Part shown: positions 33,700 to 41,973 of the stretch, one piece after another
Position numbering within the stretch: the first letter of the stretch is position 1
Layout of the letters: every line of letters starts with the position of its first letter
Assembly (NCBI GenBank): GCA_943357175.1
Contig: CALRGE010000009.1
Coordinates: 1-55,188, forward strand
DNA length: 55,188 nucleotides
Direction of reading: 5' to 3'
Origin: Candidatus Peribacteria bacterium
GTDB lineage: Bacteria; Patescibacteriota; Gracilibacteria; UBA1369; 2-02-FULL-48-14
Notes under the pieces: model-generated
What the model was told of the DNA's origin: nothing
Databases searched by the model: none
Seen by the model: the letters and a program-made list of their open reading frames with translations, nothing else
Program-made: the position numbers and the translations under genes

Positions 33700-35538
33700 G
33701 TTGATATTGAAATTCTTCTCTGAATTTGCTCCAGGCAAGACTTCTTTTAATGCACCAATAAATGCTGGCTTAGAAATTAACTCTGTGATTAATGAACCAA
33801 GGTTTAAATTAATTGGTTGATTATTTATTGACCACATAATTTTAAACGGTTCTTTTTTGTCATCTTTATTTATTTTGAATTTTTTAAATTTTAAGGATAA
33901 TTCTACTTGATTTGAATCAACTCCAAATTCTGATGCTATTATTGATCTTCGAGCATCGTTAAATGCCTCAGTGAAGTAATAAGAAATTAAAACTTCAGGA
34001 TCAGCTGCAAGTGGAATTTTATAGGAATCCAAGTCTGTAATTTCACCCTGATCAATTTGATTCTCTTCGGTTTTTTCTAAAACTTTGAAAGTCTCTTCTT
34101 TTGTTTTTTCAGATTCAGCTCTAACTCGATCTTTAACAGAAGAATACCGTTCATTATCTAGTGCAAATAATTTGCTTTCTCTTAATTTTTTTGCGAATAC
34201 TTTTCTTGCAAATTCCTCAACTGCTGGAACATACCTGAACATTGAAGCAAGATTTGCATTTACATCACTAAGAGCTGGCACATCTTTTCTTTCTTTGTCT
34301 GTAATTGCGAATCTGTTGGTTGGTCCCACATAGAAAATATCTTCTTCCTCACCATCAACCACTAATTGGCTGGCAACAGGAAGTTTACTTTCCATGCCCT
34401 CAAATTCAACAGGCTTTCTTTGATACCTTGATGATTCACCAAATTTCACCTTATCTCCACCTTCTGTGAACTGTTTTATGGAAGCAATATCAGGCTTTTG
34501 AAAACATCTTTCAATCGCTTGAATAGTTCGAGTTGCCTCTCTTGATTTCTCAGGGCTGATAAATTCAAGTTTATCCGGATACATACCTGCGATTTCAAAT
34601 ATAAATTCTTTATTATCTTTTGTTTTTGCTATAATTTTTGAATAAGTTTTACCAGTAGACTCATCAAATAAACATTCGAGATTTTGTAATACCAATCCGC
34701 TTAGTATTTCATTCCTATTTCCTGATTCGTTGAATTCAAGAATATTCGACTCTCTACGAATTATATCAATAGGCTGCCCACCACTTATATTATTCTTTTC
34801 TTGTGAAAAGAAATTCGAAAGTTGATTCTCAGTTTCAGCATTTTGACCTGAACAATCAACCACCCAATCTACTAGAATACTTGTTTCATCACCATTTTGA
34901 TCTGAATAAAAAAGCCTCACTTTTTCCACATCATTTACCATTTCCTTTTCCATTCTCACTGATCTGCAAACTTTTCTACCATCTTTCAAAGTATTTGCTT
35001 GGCAGGTCACTTTACCAGAAGCATCATTCTCTTCAGGCTTTCCAATTGGATTAATTCTCGCAAAGGCTTGTTTTTTATTTCCTTCCTGTCTGACAGTTTT
35101 TTTAATTTGCTTAGGATTTAATTTTTTTTCAGTTTCTGCAATTTTTTCCTCAAGATCCGGGATCTTAGTTTCAATTATTTCTGCTATAATTGATGCGTTT
35201 AATTGGGTTAGGAAATTCACATTTAAATTCATATTTGGTGAAATATTAAATGCAGGTCTACCCCTATTTGCATTATTATTATTTCCAATTGAATTTCTAA
35301 TTACATTTTGAGCGGCTCCTTGTATGTCATTTAAACTCGTAAACTTTCCCTCTAAACCAGTTTTAGGATAAAGATCTGCAGATCTTTCAGGATTTGCAAA
35401 AAGTTGACATATTACTAAGGATCTTTTTAATAAGTTCAAATCTTCGTTGAAAAGACTTAGGAATATTTTTTGTTGAGACCGTAGAGTTTCCTCTTGTGTA
35501 ATTATTTCACCTAATGATTCATTTAATAGACTAATCAC
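33670..35538 (-). CDS. C-terminal fragment of the frameshifted FAD/NAD(P)-binding-like protein
   Basis: 622 residues if counted from GTG 35538, but this frame is open back to about 36015, so the GTG is probably not a real start. It contains ILVDWVVDCSGQNAETEN (about 223-240), resembling the C-terminal dinucleotide-binding strand of flavoproteins (VxDxSG), and FYVGPTNRFAIT near residue 405. The N-terminal part of the fragment is helical. No complete known family is recognised. Confidence 0.6.
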   Translation of the reverse strand: MISLLNESLGEIITQEETLRSQQKIFLSLFNEDLNLLKRSLVICQLFANPERSADLYPKTGLEGKFTSLNDIQGAAQNVIRNSIGNNNNANRGRPAFNISPNMNLNVNFLTQLNASIIAEIIETKIPDLEEKIAETEKKLNPKQIKKTVRQEGNKKQAFARINPIGKPEENDASGKVTCQANTLKDGRKVCRSVRMEKEMVNDVEKVRLFYSDQNGDETSILVDWVVDCSGQNAETENQLSNFFSQEKNNISGGQPIDIIRRESNILEFNESGNRNEILSGLVLQNLECLFDESTGKTYSKIIAKTKDNKEFIFEIAGMYPDKLEFISPEKSREATRTIQAIERCFQKPDIASIKQFTEGGDKVKFGESSRYQRKPVEFEGMESKLPVASQLVVDGEEEDIFYVGPTNRFAITDKERKDVPALSDVNANLASMFRYVPAVEEFARKVFAKKLRESKLFALDNERYSSVKDRVRAESEKTKEETFKVLEKTEENQIDQGEITDLDSYKIPLAADPEVLISYYFTEAFNDARRSIIASEFGVDSNQVELSLKFKKFKINKDDKKEPFKIMWSINNQPINLNLGSLITELISKPAFIGALKEVLPGANSEKNFNINLATGRFKML

Positions 35539-35942
35539 AGATGAAATATCGACATTAATAAAGTTGGGTACTCCATAGAGTTGGGAAATTCTTGATCGGA
35601 TTGCTACACTAATTTTCCCATCTTTAATATCCTTTAAATCTTTTTTTAACTCGAGTACTGCTCTGTATCTCTCCGTTAAAACTGGTATACCTTTTGGATC
35701 ACGGTAAATGTCGTCTGTAGCTACCGTAGTTTCTGCTGTGCCCTCTGAGGGACGTGGAAATTCTCGGGCTATATCTACATATCTTGGGCGAGCTCCTTTA
35801 CACCATTGATCGCTATCTAATGCTGGCTGTGAAATCCAGGTAAGTTTTTGTGTAAATGATTCTTGTGTGGAACCCTCTTCACTTGGACCGTAGCCCAGAA
35901 TATCTGAAACAGTTACTATCCCACTATCACCTGAGGCAATTA

Positions 35943-37337
35943 CTACACCTTCACCAGCGAATTTTTTACGTGCATCTTCACCGTTCTCTTCACTTTGGAC
36001 TCCAACAAAGTCATTAAAAGTATAATAGAGGGTTTCTCACCTGACTTAATTTTCTTCTTTGATTCTGCAACTATTCGTCTTGTTTCCGGGTCAAACTTAT
36101 CTTCAAAACCAAAATTTTCTTTGCCGATTCCGTCACCAACAACGAGAGTATCAGTACATACTTGATAAGCTTTATTTGTTTTTTGATCAAAGAAAGATAC
36201 AACGTATTTTCCTTTCCGAGTTTGATCAGTATTTTTTGAGTATCCTGTAACACGACAGTTCAAAACATAATTTCTAGAATTTAAATATCCATTCGTTTTC
36301 AAAACTGTCCCAAGTAAATTTTGAGAAGGATATGTTTTTGAACTCACCATTGGCAAGTCAACAACGGAATGTGTACCGACTGGCATAATATTATCTTTGG
36401 TTCCGGGCTGGGCCTTGCTACCGGTTTTTTGAGGTCTGACTCTATTGTTCACATTGAAAACTGGCTTATTTCCTCTTGCGAACTGACCTCCAATCCAATT
36501 ATTTCCGTCAACTGTTAAAATGTCTTTTTCCTGGCATTCAGGTAAGGCATGCATAATTTCGTTATTTACTACCTGACCATAAACACCAAATCCAATCACT
36601 AAAGCTGGATAATAAAAACCTTGTTGTTTCTCTATTTCATCCAAATTTTCTTCAGATTTTGTTCTTGAAGCCTCATCAATAGCCAAATTCAAGTAATATC
36701 GGATTTCTTTATCTTGAATCATCTTGGCAAAAAGTGGAGAGAGAATTTTTTGTAATTCGCCAATGTTTGAAATTTCATAACCTTCAAGAGTTTCGCTGTT
36801 TGGCTGTTTGAAAGTCTCATTTGTAATAAGTTTTCTTTCATCTTTTGTAAGTCTCAATTTTCTGCGAAGTTTGGGGTCAAGAAAAATTACCTTCAAAATT
36901 GCGTGTAGATCTTTAACATTTGATTTTCTCAAAAAATCGGCAAGTTGTTCCCGTTCATTTGATTCGTTTGTCTCAGTACTTTTAAAGAAAAGTTCGCCGG
37001 ACCGTTTAAATGAATCTATCAACTGTGTTTTTAAATCTTCAGTGATTATTGGAGAATCAGCAATCATTGATTCAATCATCGTCAACTCATTTGCAAAGTT
37101 TTCTTTATCTTTAGCTCTGTAAATTAAGAGAGCTAACATATTCTCTGCAAGATCAGTGAACATATCCATTTCATCAGTTTGGAATTTTTTTTCTAGCCCA
37201 TCAAGAATAATATCAAAATCTGCAGATCCATTTTCTGGAATTTTAGAAACTTTTTGTGCAATTATATCAGGATTTAAGATCAATCCTGACTTCATCATAT
37301 TATCTATATTTGGTTCTTGAGCAGTATCTTTTGGCAT
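35943..37337 (-). CDS. N-terminal fragment of the frameshifted FAD/NAD(P)-binding-like protein
   Basis: 464 residues as read, of which the last 23 are out of frame. Residues 1-235 are helical with no recognised domain. A Rossmann-like nucleotide-binding core follows: PALVIGFGVYGQVVNNE (244-260, GxGxxG-like) and LTVDGNNWIGGQFARG (274-289, as in FAD enzymes), then CTDTLVVGDGIGKENFGF. The closest type is an FAD-dependent oxidoreductase, but the substrate is unknown. The gene has a strong promoter (TTGAAA-17-TATAAT). Confidence 0.65.
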   Translation of the reverse strand: MPKDTAQEPNIDNMMKSGLILNPDIIAQKVSKIPENGSADFDIILDGLEKKFQTDEMDMFTDLAENMLALLIYRAKDKENFANELTMIESMIADSPIITEDLKTQLIDSFKRSGELFFKSTETNESNEREQLADFLRKSNVKDLHAILKVIFLDPKLRRKLRLTKDERKLITNETFKQPNSETLEGYEISNIGELQKILSPLFAKMIQDKEIRYYLNLAIDEASRTKSEENLDEIEKQQGFYYPALVIGFGVYGQVVNNEIMHALPECQEKDILTVDGNNWIGGQFARGNKPVFNVNNRVRPQKTGSKAQPGTKDNIMPVGTHSVVDLPMVSSKTYPSQNLLGTVLKTNGYLNSRNYVLNCRVTGYSKNTDQTRKGKYVVSFFDQKTNKAYQVCTDTLVVGDGIGKENFGFEDKFDPETRRIVAESKKKIKSGEKPSIILLMTLLESKVKRTVKMHVKNSLVKV

Positions 37338-37357
37338 TTTTGTTTTTAAATCTGATA

Positions 37358-37386
37358 ATTATACAGGAAAAGAGAGGATTTTTCAA
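37358..37386 (-). promoter_or_regulatory. Promoter of the FAD/NAD(P)-binding-like protein gene
   Basis: Minus strand TTGAAA (37386-37381), 17-bp spacer, perfect TATAAT (37363-37358), preceded by TG. The leader is about 14 nt. Confidence 0.7.
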
Positions 37387-37517
37387 GGTTAGAGCTTATG
37401 TGAAAATTTAAGGGAAATTATGTCATGATCTTTTTAATTATGGAAACGCACATAGGATTGAAGTTTCATCGGAATTCCTGTAATCTGATGAAGACGAGTC
37501 ATGCCTGCCACACTACA

Positions 37518-37544
37518 AAAAAGGACCTCATAAGGGTCCTTTTT
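37518..37544 (-). terminator. Intrinsic terminator after the tRNA-like gene
   Basis: AAAAAGGACC (37518-37527) pairs with GGTCCTTTTT (37535-37544) around a 7-nt loop. It is symmetrical and would also work on the plus strand. Confidence 0.8.
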
Positions 37545-37559
37545 AGCGTCTTGTTCGGG

Positions 37560-37633
37560 TGGTGGACGTAAGGGGATTCGAACCCCTAGGGACATGGATG
37601 ACGAGCCATGTCTGTGAACCAATCACTACGCCC
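37560..37633 (-). tRNA. tRNA-like gene with aberrant cloverleaf and 8-nt anticodon loop; isotype unclear
   Basis: The acceptor stem GGGCGTA/TACGTCC, discriminator A, encoded CCA and a normal T arm (AGGGGTTCGAATCCCCT) are clear. The rest is odd. The D stem GTGA/TCAC follows the acceptor with no two-base linker and has a 5-nt loop. The anticodon stem is 7 bp (GACATGG/CCATGTC). The anticodon loop is CTCGTCAT, 8 nt instead of 7, and the variable loop is 3 nt. The anticodon could be CGT (Thr) or GTC (Asp) with one extra base. Discriminator A argues against Asp. Promoter-like TAGATT upstream and a terminator downstream suggest it is expressed. It may be a special tRNA, a decayed one, or a sequencing error. 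Confidence 0.6.
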
Positions 37634-37757
37634 ACGATGCCGAACAATCTAAAGCTAAACTTGAATGCTGAATAAGTCCTGAATTATTCCTGTAATAACT
37701 TGATTTACCCGAAAAGGACTTGACGGAAATTTGATATATTAAAATTACCTGTAATAT

Positions 37758-37955
37758 TTAGATTGCGAGGACAGCATGATGGATTCTGCTTACAAGAAAT
37801 TCTTTAGATTCAATCGTCGGCATTACTTTTTTTGCTTTTTGTAGTGCTTTCATACTATCTTCTCCAATCCCCAAAATTTTCCCGTTCCATGAAATTACAA
37901 CCTGTCCGGAGTATTTTTTCTGGAAGACGGCACTGTAATTAGGCGAGATAGGCAT
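37758..37955 (-). CDS. Small DUF5678-like protein
   Basis: The 65 residues contain YSGQVVISWNGKILGIGEDS and KALQKAKKVMPTIESKEFLV, the strand-strand-helix pattern of DUF5678-type proteins (GxVVaxxGkilgxGxd, then a Lys-rich helix). Such proteins are often encoded next to small retropepsin-like protease genes in CPR bacteria and archaea; the function is unknown. It overlaps the 3' half of the next small ORF upstream. Confidence 0.55.
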   Translation of the reverse strand: MPISPNYSAVFQKKYSGQVVISWNGKILGIGEDSMKALQKAKKVMPTIESKEFLVSRIHHAVLAI

Positions 37956-38056
37956 AACAATAACTTAAGTTTTAATCTCAACCTCTCTTTTCTTTCCTTT
38001 AGATTCAAATCAAGTTCTTCAACAAAACCCCTAAACTCGATATATGGAAAAATCAT
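37895..38056 (-). CDS. Small ORF, possibly a truncated retropepsin-like protein
   Basis: 53 codons starting in an ATGA overlap with the preceding small ORF. The start (MIFPYIEFRGFVEEL) recalls the N-terminus of small clan AA aspartic proteases, but the rest is Lys/Leu rich and no catalytic D-S/T-G is present, and the frame then ends. It overlaps the 65-aa gene by 61 nt in another frame. It may be a decayed partner gene. Confidence 0.35.
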   Translation of the reverse strand: MIFPYIEFRGFVEELDLNLKERKERLRLKLKLLLCLSRLITVPSSRKNTPDRL

Positions 38057-38223
38057 ACTGAACCTGCAATCAGGCCTTTTGGAATCAATGTATAAATTAA
38101 CTTTGTGCTGTCTTTACGGTCTTTAAGTTTGTTCGTGAGTTTGTTCAAAGTTGAAGCAGAATCAATAACACTATTGCCCTTACTTGCAACCCATTTACCA
38201 GCATATTTAACGTCAAAAATCAT
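38053..38223 (-). CDS. Small DUF5678-like protein (56 aa)
   Basis: The ORF reads MIFDVKYAGKWVASKGNSVI and then a helical Lys-rich stretch (LNKLTNKLKDRKD), ending IYTLIPKGLIAGSV. KYAGKWVA with the following helix fits the DUF5678 pattern, so it may be a paralogue of the 65-aa protein downstream. The 4-nt overlap with the next ORF suggests the three small ORFs are read from one transcript. Confidence 0.5.
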   Translation of the reverse strand: MIFDVKYAGKWVASKGNSVIDSASTLNKLTNKLKDRKDSTKLIYTLIPKGLIAGSV

Positions 38224-38275
38224 AAAAATTGTTTTTAGTTAATTTCAAAGTAATTCTCTGGCTATTAAAAGTCAA

Positions 38276-38303
38276 TTGCATCTTTCCCCGAACCTGTTAA
38301 ACT
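38276..38303 (+). promoter_or_regulatory. Promoter of folD-purF-purD
   Basis: TTGCAT (38276-38281), 16-bp spacer, TAAACT (38298-38303) with an extended TG at 38295-38296. The leader to folD is about 17 nt. Confidence 0.55.
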
Positions 38304-38327
38304 GCTGGTGTAATCTTAATTGATCTG

Positions 38328-39170
38328 ATGGCTACAATACTTAATGGCAAAGAGGTTGCGGAGTCGCTGCTGGATGCCGTTAAGAAAGATGTGGAGCTTT
38401 TGGGAAAAGTGAAGTTGGCGGTTTTGATTTGGAGCGGGAATTCGAGCGGGCAGATTTACGTAAAAAATAAGGAGGCGGCATGTGAAAAAGTGGGGATTGA
38501 ATCTTTGCGGATTGATTTGGCGGATTCCGTGACTCAAGAGGAGATTTTGGCGAAGATTGAGGAATTGAATGGCGATTCGAGCGTGAATGGTTTGATTGTG
38601 CAGTTGCCGTTGCCGGCGCATATTGATTATCCGAAGATTTTGAAAACGATTGATCCACGGAAAGATGTGGATGGATTCCATGCATACAACATGGGCAAGA
38701 TGCTTTTAGATAAAGATTTTGAAGATTTGGCGCCATGCACGCCAAAGGGAATGATTAAGATGCTTGAACATTATAAAATTGATGTGGCAGGAATGGATGC
38801 GGTTGTGATTGGTAAGAGTAATATCGTCGGAAAACCAATGGCGATGATGCTTGCGAATCGTGGGGCGACGGTAACTATTTGTCACAGTAAAACTAAAGAT
38901 GTTTCGCGGTACACTAGAGATGCTGACTTGGTGGTTGTTGCAGTTGGTAAAGCAGGATTTTTGAAGACGGATATGGTGAAAAAGGGTGCGGTGATTTTAG
39001 ATGTCGGTATAAATAGAGTTGATGGGAAAGTTGTGGGAGATGTGGATTTTGCAGAAGTCGAACAGGTGGCAGCTGCAATTTCGCCTGTACCAGGTGGAGT
39101 CGGTCCAATGACGGTGGCTGTTTTGCTGGCAAACACCGTGACAGCAGCGAAAAAACAGCATAATATGTAG
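38328..39170 (+). CDS. folD: Methylenetetrahydrofolate dehydrogenase/cyclohydrolase FolD
   Basis: Bifunctional enzyme converting 5,10-methylene-THF to 10-formyl-THF, the one-carbon donor for purine synthesis and initiator tRNA formylation. The catalytic region SGQIYVKNKEAACEKVGI (44-61) keeps the Tyr and Lys of the YxxxK motif. GLIVQLPLP, KDVDGF and GKSNIVGKPMAMML mark the folate and NADP sites, and the C-terminal PVPGGVGPMTVAVLLANT is intact. 280 aa is normal. It precedes purF on the same strand. Confidence 0.97.
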   Translation: MATILNGKEVAESLLDAVKKDVELLGKVKLAVLIWSGNSSGQIYVKNKEAACEKVGIESLRIDLADSVTQEEILAKIEELNGDSSVNGLIVQLPLPAHIDYPKILKTIDPRKDVDGFHAYNMGKMLLDKDFEDLAPCTPKGMIKMLEHYKIDVAGMDAVVIGKSNIVGKPMAMMLANRGATVTICHSKTKDVSRYTRDADLVVVAVGKAGFLKTDMVKKGAVILDVGINRVDGKVVGDVDFAEVEQVAAAISPVPGGVGPMTVAVLLANTVTAAKKQHNM

Positions 39171-39199
39171 TCCCTTTTTAACTTTAACTCCTTCGAGAG

Positions 39200-40675
39200 A
39201 TGTGTGGAATAATTGGCATTCACTCAAAAGATCCAGTCGTTTATCAATTATATGACGGGCTATTGATGCTTCAGCATCGAGGGCAAGATGCAGCTGGAAT
39301 GGTGACTTATGATGGTCAAATTCACCTGCATAAAGGTGATGGCTTGGTGAGTGATGTTTTCAAGCAGAAAGAAGTAGATAGATTAAAAGGAAATATGGGA
39401 ATGGGGCATGTTCGCTACCCTACTGCAGGAACTTATGACAGCGCTGAGGCTCAGCCATTTTATGTGAATTCGCCTTTTGGAATTGCCTTGGTTCACAACG
39501 GAAATTTAACTAATACAGAAAATTTGAGGAAAGAGGTTTTGGAAAAAGATCAAAGGCATTTGAACACTCGATCAGACTCTGAGGTACTTTTGAATATTTT
39601 GGCTTATGAAATCGGCAAAGTAACAACTAAAGATTTGCTTCCTGAGGAAATTTTCAAAGCGATGGAAACAGTTTTCAAGCGAGTTCGAGGTGGCTACGCG
39701 GTGATTGCTGTGATTGCTGGGCACGGGCTTTTGGCCTTCCGCGATCCACAGGGAATCAGACCGCTGATTATGGGGGAAAGAGTTGATGGCTTATATAAAG
39801 ATAGTATTTTTGCTTCTGAAAGTGTTGCACTTGATGTGCTTGGATTTAAGGTTCTGAGAGATTTGGAACCAGGTGAAGCTGTTTTTGTGGATATGAAGGG
39901 TGAAGTACATACGAAAATTTGTGCAGAGGAAAGAAAATTTACACCATGTATTTTTGAGTATGTTTACTTCGCGAGACCTGACTCGATGATTGATAAAATT
40001 TCGGTCTATAAATCTCGACTTCGAATGGGCGAAAGATTGGCTCAGAAAATCAAAAAGGCTAATCTCGAAATTGACGTGGTTATTCCTGTGCCAACAACAT
40101 CAACTCACTCGGCGGTTACAATGGCATATGAGTTGGGCGTGAAATACCGTGAAGGTTTGATAAAAAACAGGTATATCGGAAGAACTTTTATTATGCCCGG
40201 GCAGGCGAATAGGCAAAAATCTATACGCCGAAAATTGAACCCGATTCAGCTCGAAATTAAAGATAAAAATGTGCTCCTTGTGGATGACTCAATTGTACGT
40301 GGAAATACTTCTAGAAAAATCATAGAAATGGTGCGGGAAATGGGCGCGAAAAAAGTATATTTTGCTTCTTGTTCGCCGGCTCTTCATCATCCATGTGTTT
40401 ATGGAATTGATATGCCAAGTCGAAAGGAATTTGTTGCGAATGAATTGAATACTGAAGAAACTGCGAAGGCGATTGGAGCGGATGCTCTTTTCTATCAAGA
40501 TTTGGAAGATTTGGTGGAGGCGGTTAACGAGGGAAATCCTGAAATTAAAAATTTCTGCATGGCTTGTTTTGATGGGAATTATCCAACAAGCGATGTGACG
40601 GAAGAGGTTCTGAGGGCCGCCGAGGCAAGCCGCGTGCAAGTTGATCCTGTGGAAAATCAAATTCCAATGCTATGA
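39200..40675 (+). CDS. purF: Amidophosphoribosyltransferase PurF
   Basis: First committed enzyme of purine synthesis, transferring glutamine amide nitrogen to PRPP. The N-terminal nucleophile is in place right after Met (MCGIIGIHS), so no propeptide is needed. The glutaminase domain shows GMGHVRYPTAG and ALVHNGNLTN. The PRTase domain has the PRPP loop VLLVDDSIVRGNTS near residue 355 and the Cys-containing C-terminus CFDGNYPT. 491 aa is typical. It overlaps purD by 4 nt (ATGA). Confidence 0.97.
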   Translation: MCGIIGIHSKDPVVYQLYDGLLMLQHRGQDAAGMVTYDGQIHLHKGDGLVSDVFKQKEVDRLKGNMGMGHVRYPTAGTYDSAEAQPFYVNSPFGIALVHNGNLTNTENLRKEVLEKDQRHLNTRSDSEVLLNILAYEIGKVTTKDLLPEEIFKAMETVFKRVRGGYAVIAVIAGHGLLAFRDPQGIRPLIMGERVDGLYKDSIFASESVALDVLGFKVLRDLEPGEAVFVDMKGEVHTKICAEERKFTPCIFEYVYFARPDSMIDKISVYKSRLRMGERLAQKIKKANLEIDVVIPVPTTSTHSAVTMAYELGVKYREGLIKNRYIGRTFIMPGQANRQKSIRRKLNPIQLEIKDKNVLLVDDSIVRGNTSRKIIEMVREMGAKKVYFASCSPALHHPCVYGIDMPSRKEFVANELNTEETAKAIGADALFYQDLEDLVEAVNEGNPEIKNFCMACFDGNYPTSDVTEEVLRAAEASRVQVDPVENQIPML

Positions 40676-41973
40676 AGAAAATTCTTTTGATTGGAAACGG
40701 CGCGCGCGAGCACGTTATTGCCGAGACTCTTAAACGTAGCCCGCAGGGGTGTGAATTGTTTGTTTTTGCAAGTGCGAATAATCCGGGTTTAATGGCTCTG
40801 GCAAAAGAATATCGACTTGTGAAAAGTTTAAATGACTTCGAAGTTTTGAGGAGTTTTGCAATAGAAGTGAGGCCGGATTTTGCTTTTATTGGCCCAGACG
40901 GACAAGTTGTTGCAGGTGCTGCTGATGTGCTTTTGGAATTGGAAATTGGTAGTGTTGGACCGGTAAAAATTTGCGCACAGTTGGAGGGCTCGAAAGCTTT
41001 CACTCGCGAGTTGGTGGCGAAATATGGAATTGAGGGTAGTCCAAAGTTTAAAGTTTTTGTGACTGCTGACGGTTTGCGAGAATTTATTGAAGAATTAGGA
41101 GAATATGTGGTGAAAGCCGATGGCTTAACAGGAGGAAAAGGTGTGAAAGTTTCGGGAGAACATTTACATTCAGTGGATGAGGGTTTTGCGTATGCTGTCG
41201 AGTGTTTAAATGCTGATGGAAGAGTTGTAATTGAGGAAAAATTTATTGGCGTGGAGTTTTCTCTAATGAGTTTTGTTGACGGTGTTCATGTTTTGGATAT
41301 GCCGGGGGTGCAAGATCACAAACGTGCACATGAAGGTGACACCGGCCCAAATACCGGCGGCATGGGAACATACAGCGATGCAAATCATTCCCTTCCCTTT
41401 TTGCGTCCCGGAGATTTGGAGGCGGCTCATGCAATCACAGTGAAAGTTGCGGAGGCGATTTACAAAGAAACAGGAAAATATTTTAAGGGAATTATGTATG
41501 GCGGATTTATGGCGGTGAGAAATGGAGTTGGATTGATTGAATATAATGCAAGATTTGGAGACCCGGAAGCCATGAATGTTTTACCACTTTTGAAGACTGA
41601 TTTTATTGATGTTTGCGAAAGGATTATTGCTGGAAATTTGGAGTCGGTGGAATTCGAAAACAAGGCAACCGTTTTGAAGTATATCGTACCTGAAGGTTAT
41701 CCGGAGAATCCTCGAAAAGGTGAAAAAATTGAGATTGATGAAATTCCTGCAGGAGTAAAAATGTATTACGGTTCAGTTGATGCTCGACCGGATGGAGTTT
41801 ATTTGTCAGGCTCACGTGCGCTTGCGTTTGTTGGTATCGCGGATTCACTTGAAGAGGCCGAACGATTGGCACAGAGCGCTGTCAGTAGCGTGAAAGGACC
41901 TGTTTTTTATAGGAAGGATATTGGAACGGCGGAACTTATACAGAAGAGGGTGGAGGTGATGAATCAGCTTTAA
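40672..41973 (+). CDS. purD: Phosphoribosylamine-glycine ligase PurD (GAR synthetase)
   Basis: ATP-grasp enzyme for step two of purine synthesis. The N-terminal domain begins ILLIGNGAREHVI. The ATP-grasp core shows YVVKADGLTGGKGVKV, VIEEKFIGVEFSLMSFVDG, the family signature NTGGMGTYSD and NARFGDPEAMNVLPLL. 433 aa is normal. Only steps one and two of the pathway are present here; the remaining pur genes are not in the window. Convergent, with a 4-nt overlap, to the 628-aa unknown gene. Confidence 0.97.
   Translation: MKKILLIGNGAREHVIAETLKRSPQGCELFVFASANNPGLMALAKEYRLVKSLNDFEVLRSFAIEVRPDFAFIGPDGQVVAGAADVLLELEIGSVGPVKICAQLEGSKAFTRELVAKYGIEGSPKFKVFVTADGLREFIEELGEYVVKADGLTGGKGVKVSGEHLHSVDEGFAYAVECLNADGRVVIEEKFIGVEFSLMSFVDGVHVLDMPGVQDHKRAHEGDTGPNTGGMGTYSDANHSLPFLRPGDLEAAHAITVKVAEAIYKETGKYFKGIMYGGFMAVRNGVGLIEYNARFGDPEAMNVLPLLKTDFIDVCERIIAGNLESVEFENKATVLKYIVPEGYPENPRKGEKIEIDEIPAGVKMYYGSVDARPDGVYLSGSRALAFVGIADSLEEAERLAQSAVSSVKGPVFYRKDIGTAELIQKRVEVMNQL

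Larger units (their letters stand above)
33670..37337 (-). pseudogene. Large FAD/NAD(P)-binding-like protein gene interrupted by a one-base frameshift
   Basis: The N-terminal ORF (37337-35943) and the C-terminal ORF (to 33670) are one gene in two frames. Around 36015-36020 the first frame turns into a nonsense tail. The other frame continues without stop as NDFVGVQSEENGEDARKKF, then VVIASGDSGIVTVSDILGYG, and runs through 35539-35942 straight into the downstream ORF, with no good start codon in between. Restoring one base gives about 1222 codons. The shift is equivalent to one lost base near an AAAA run; no canonical slippery heptamer is present. It is either a true frameshift mutation or an assembly error. 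Confidence 0.8.

Noticed and set aside
36012-36020. Programmed -1 frameshifting in the FAD/NAD(P)-binding-like gene
   Set aside because: The local sequence lacks the X-XXY-YYZ heptamer and I see no clear downstream pseudoknot, so mutation or error is more likely.
37434-37622. 62-aa ORF with GVRIPLRPP
   Set aside because: It is a translation of the tRNA-like gene and its flanks.
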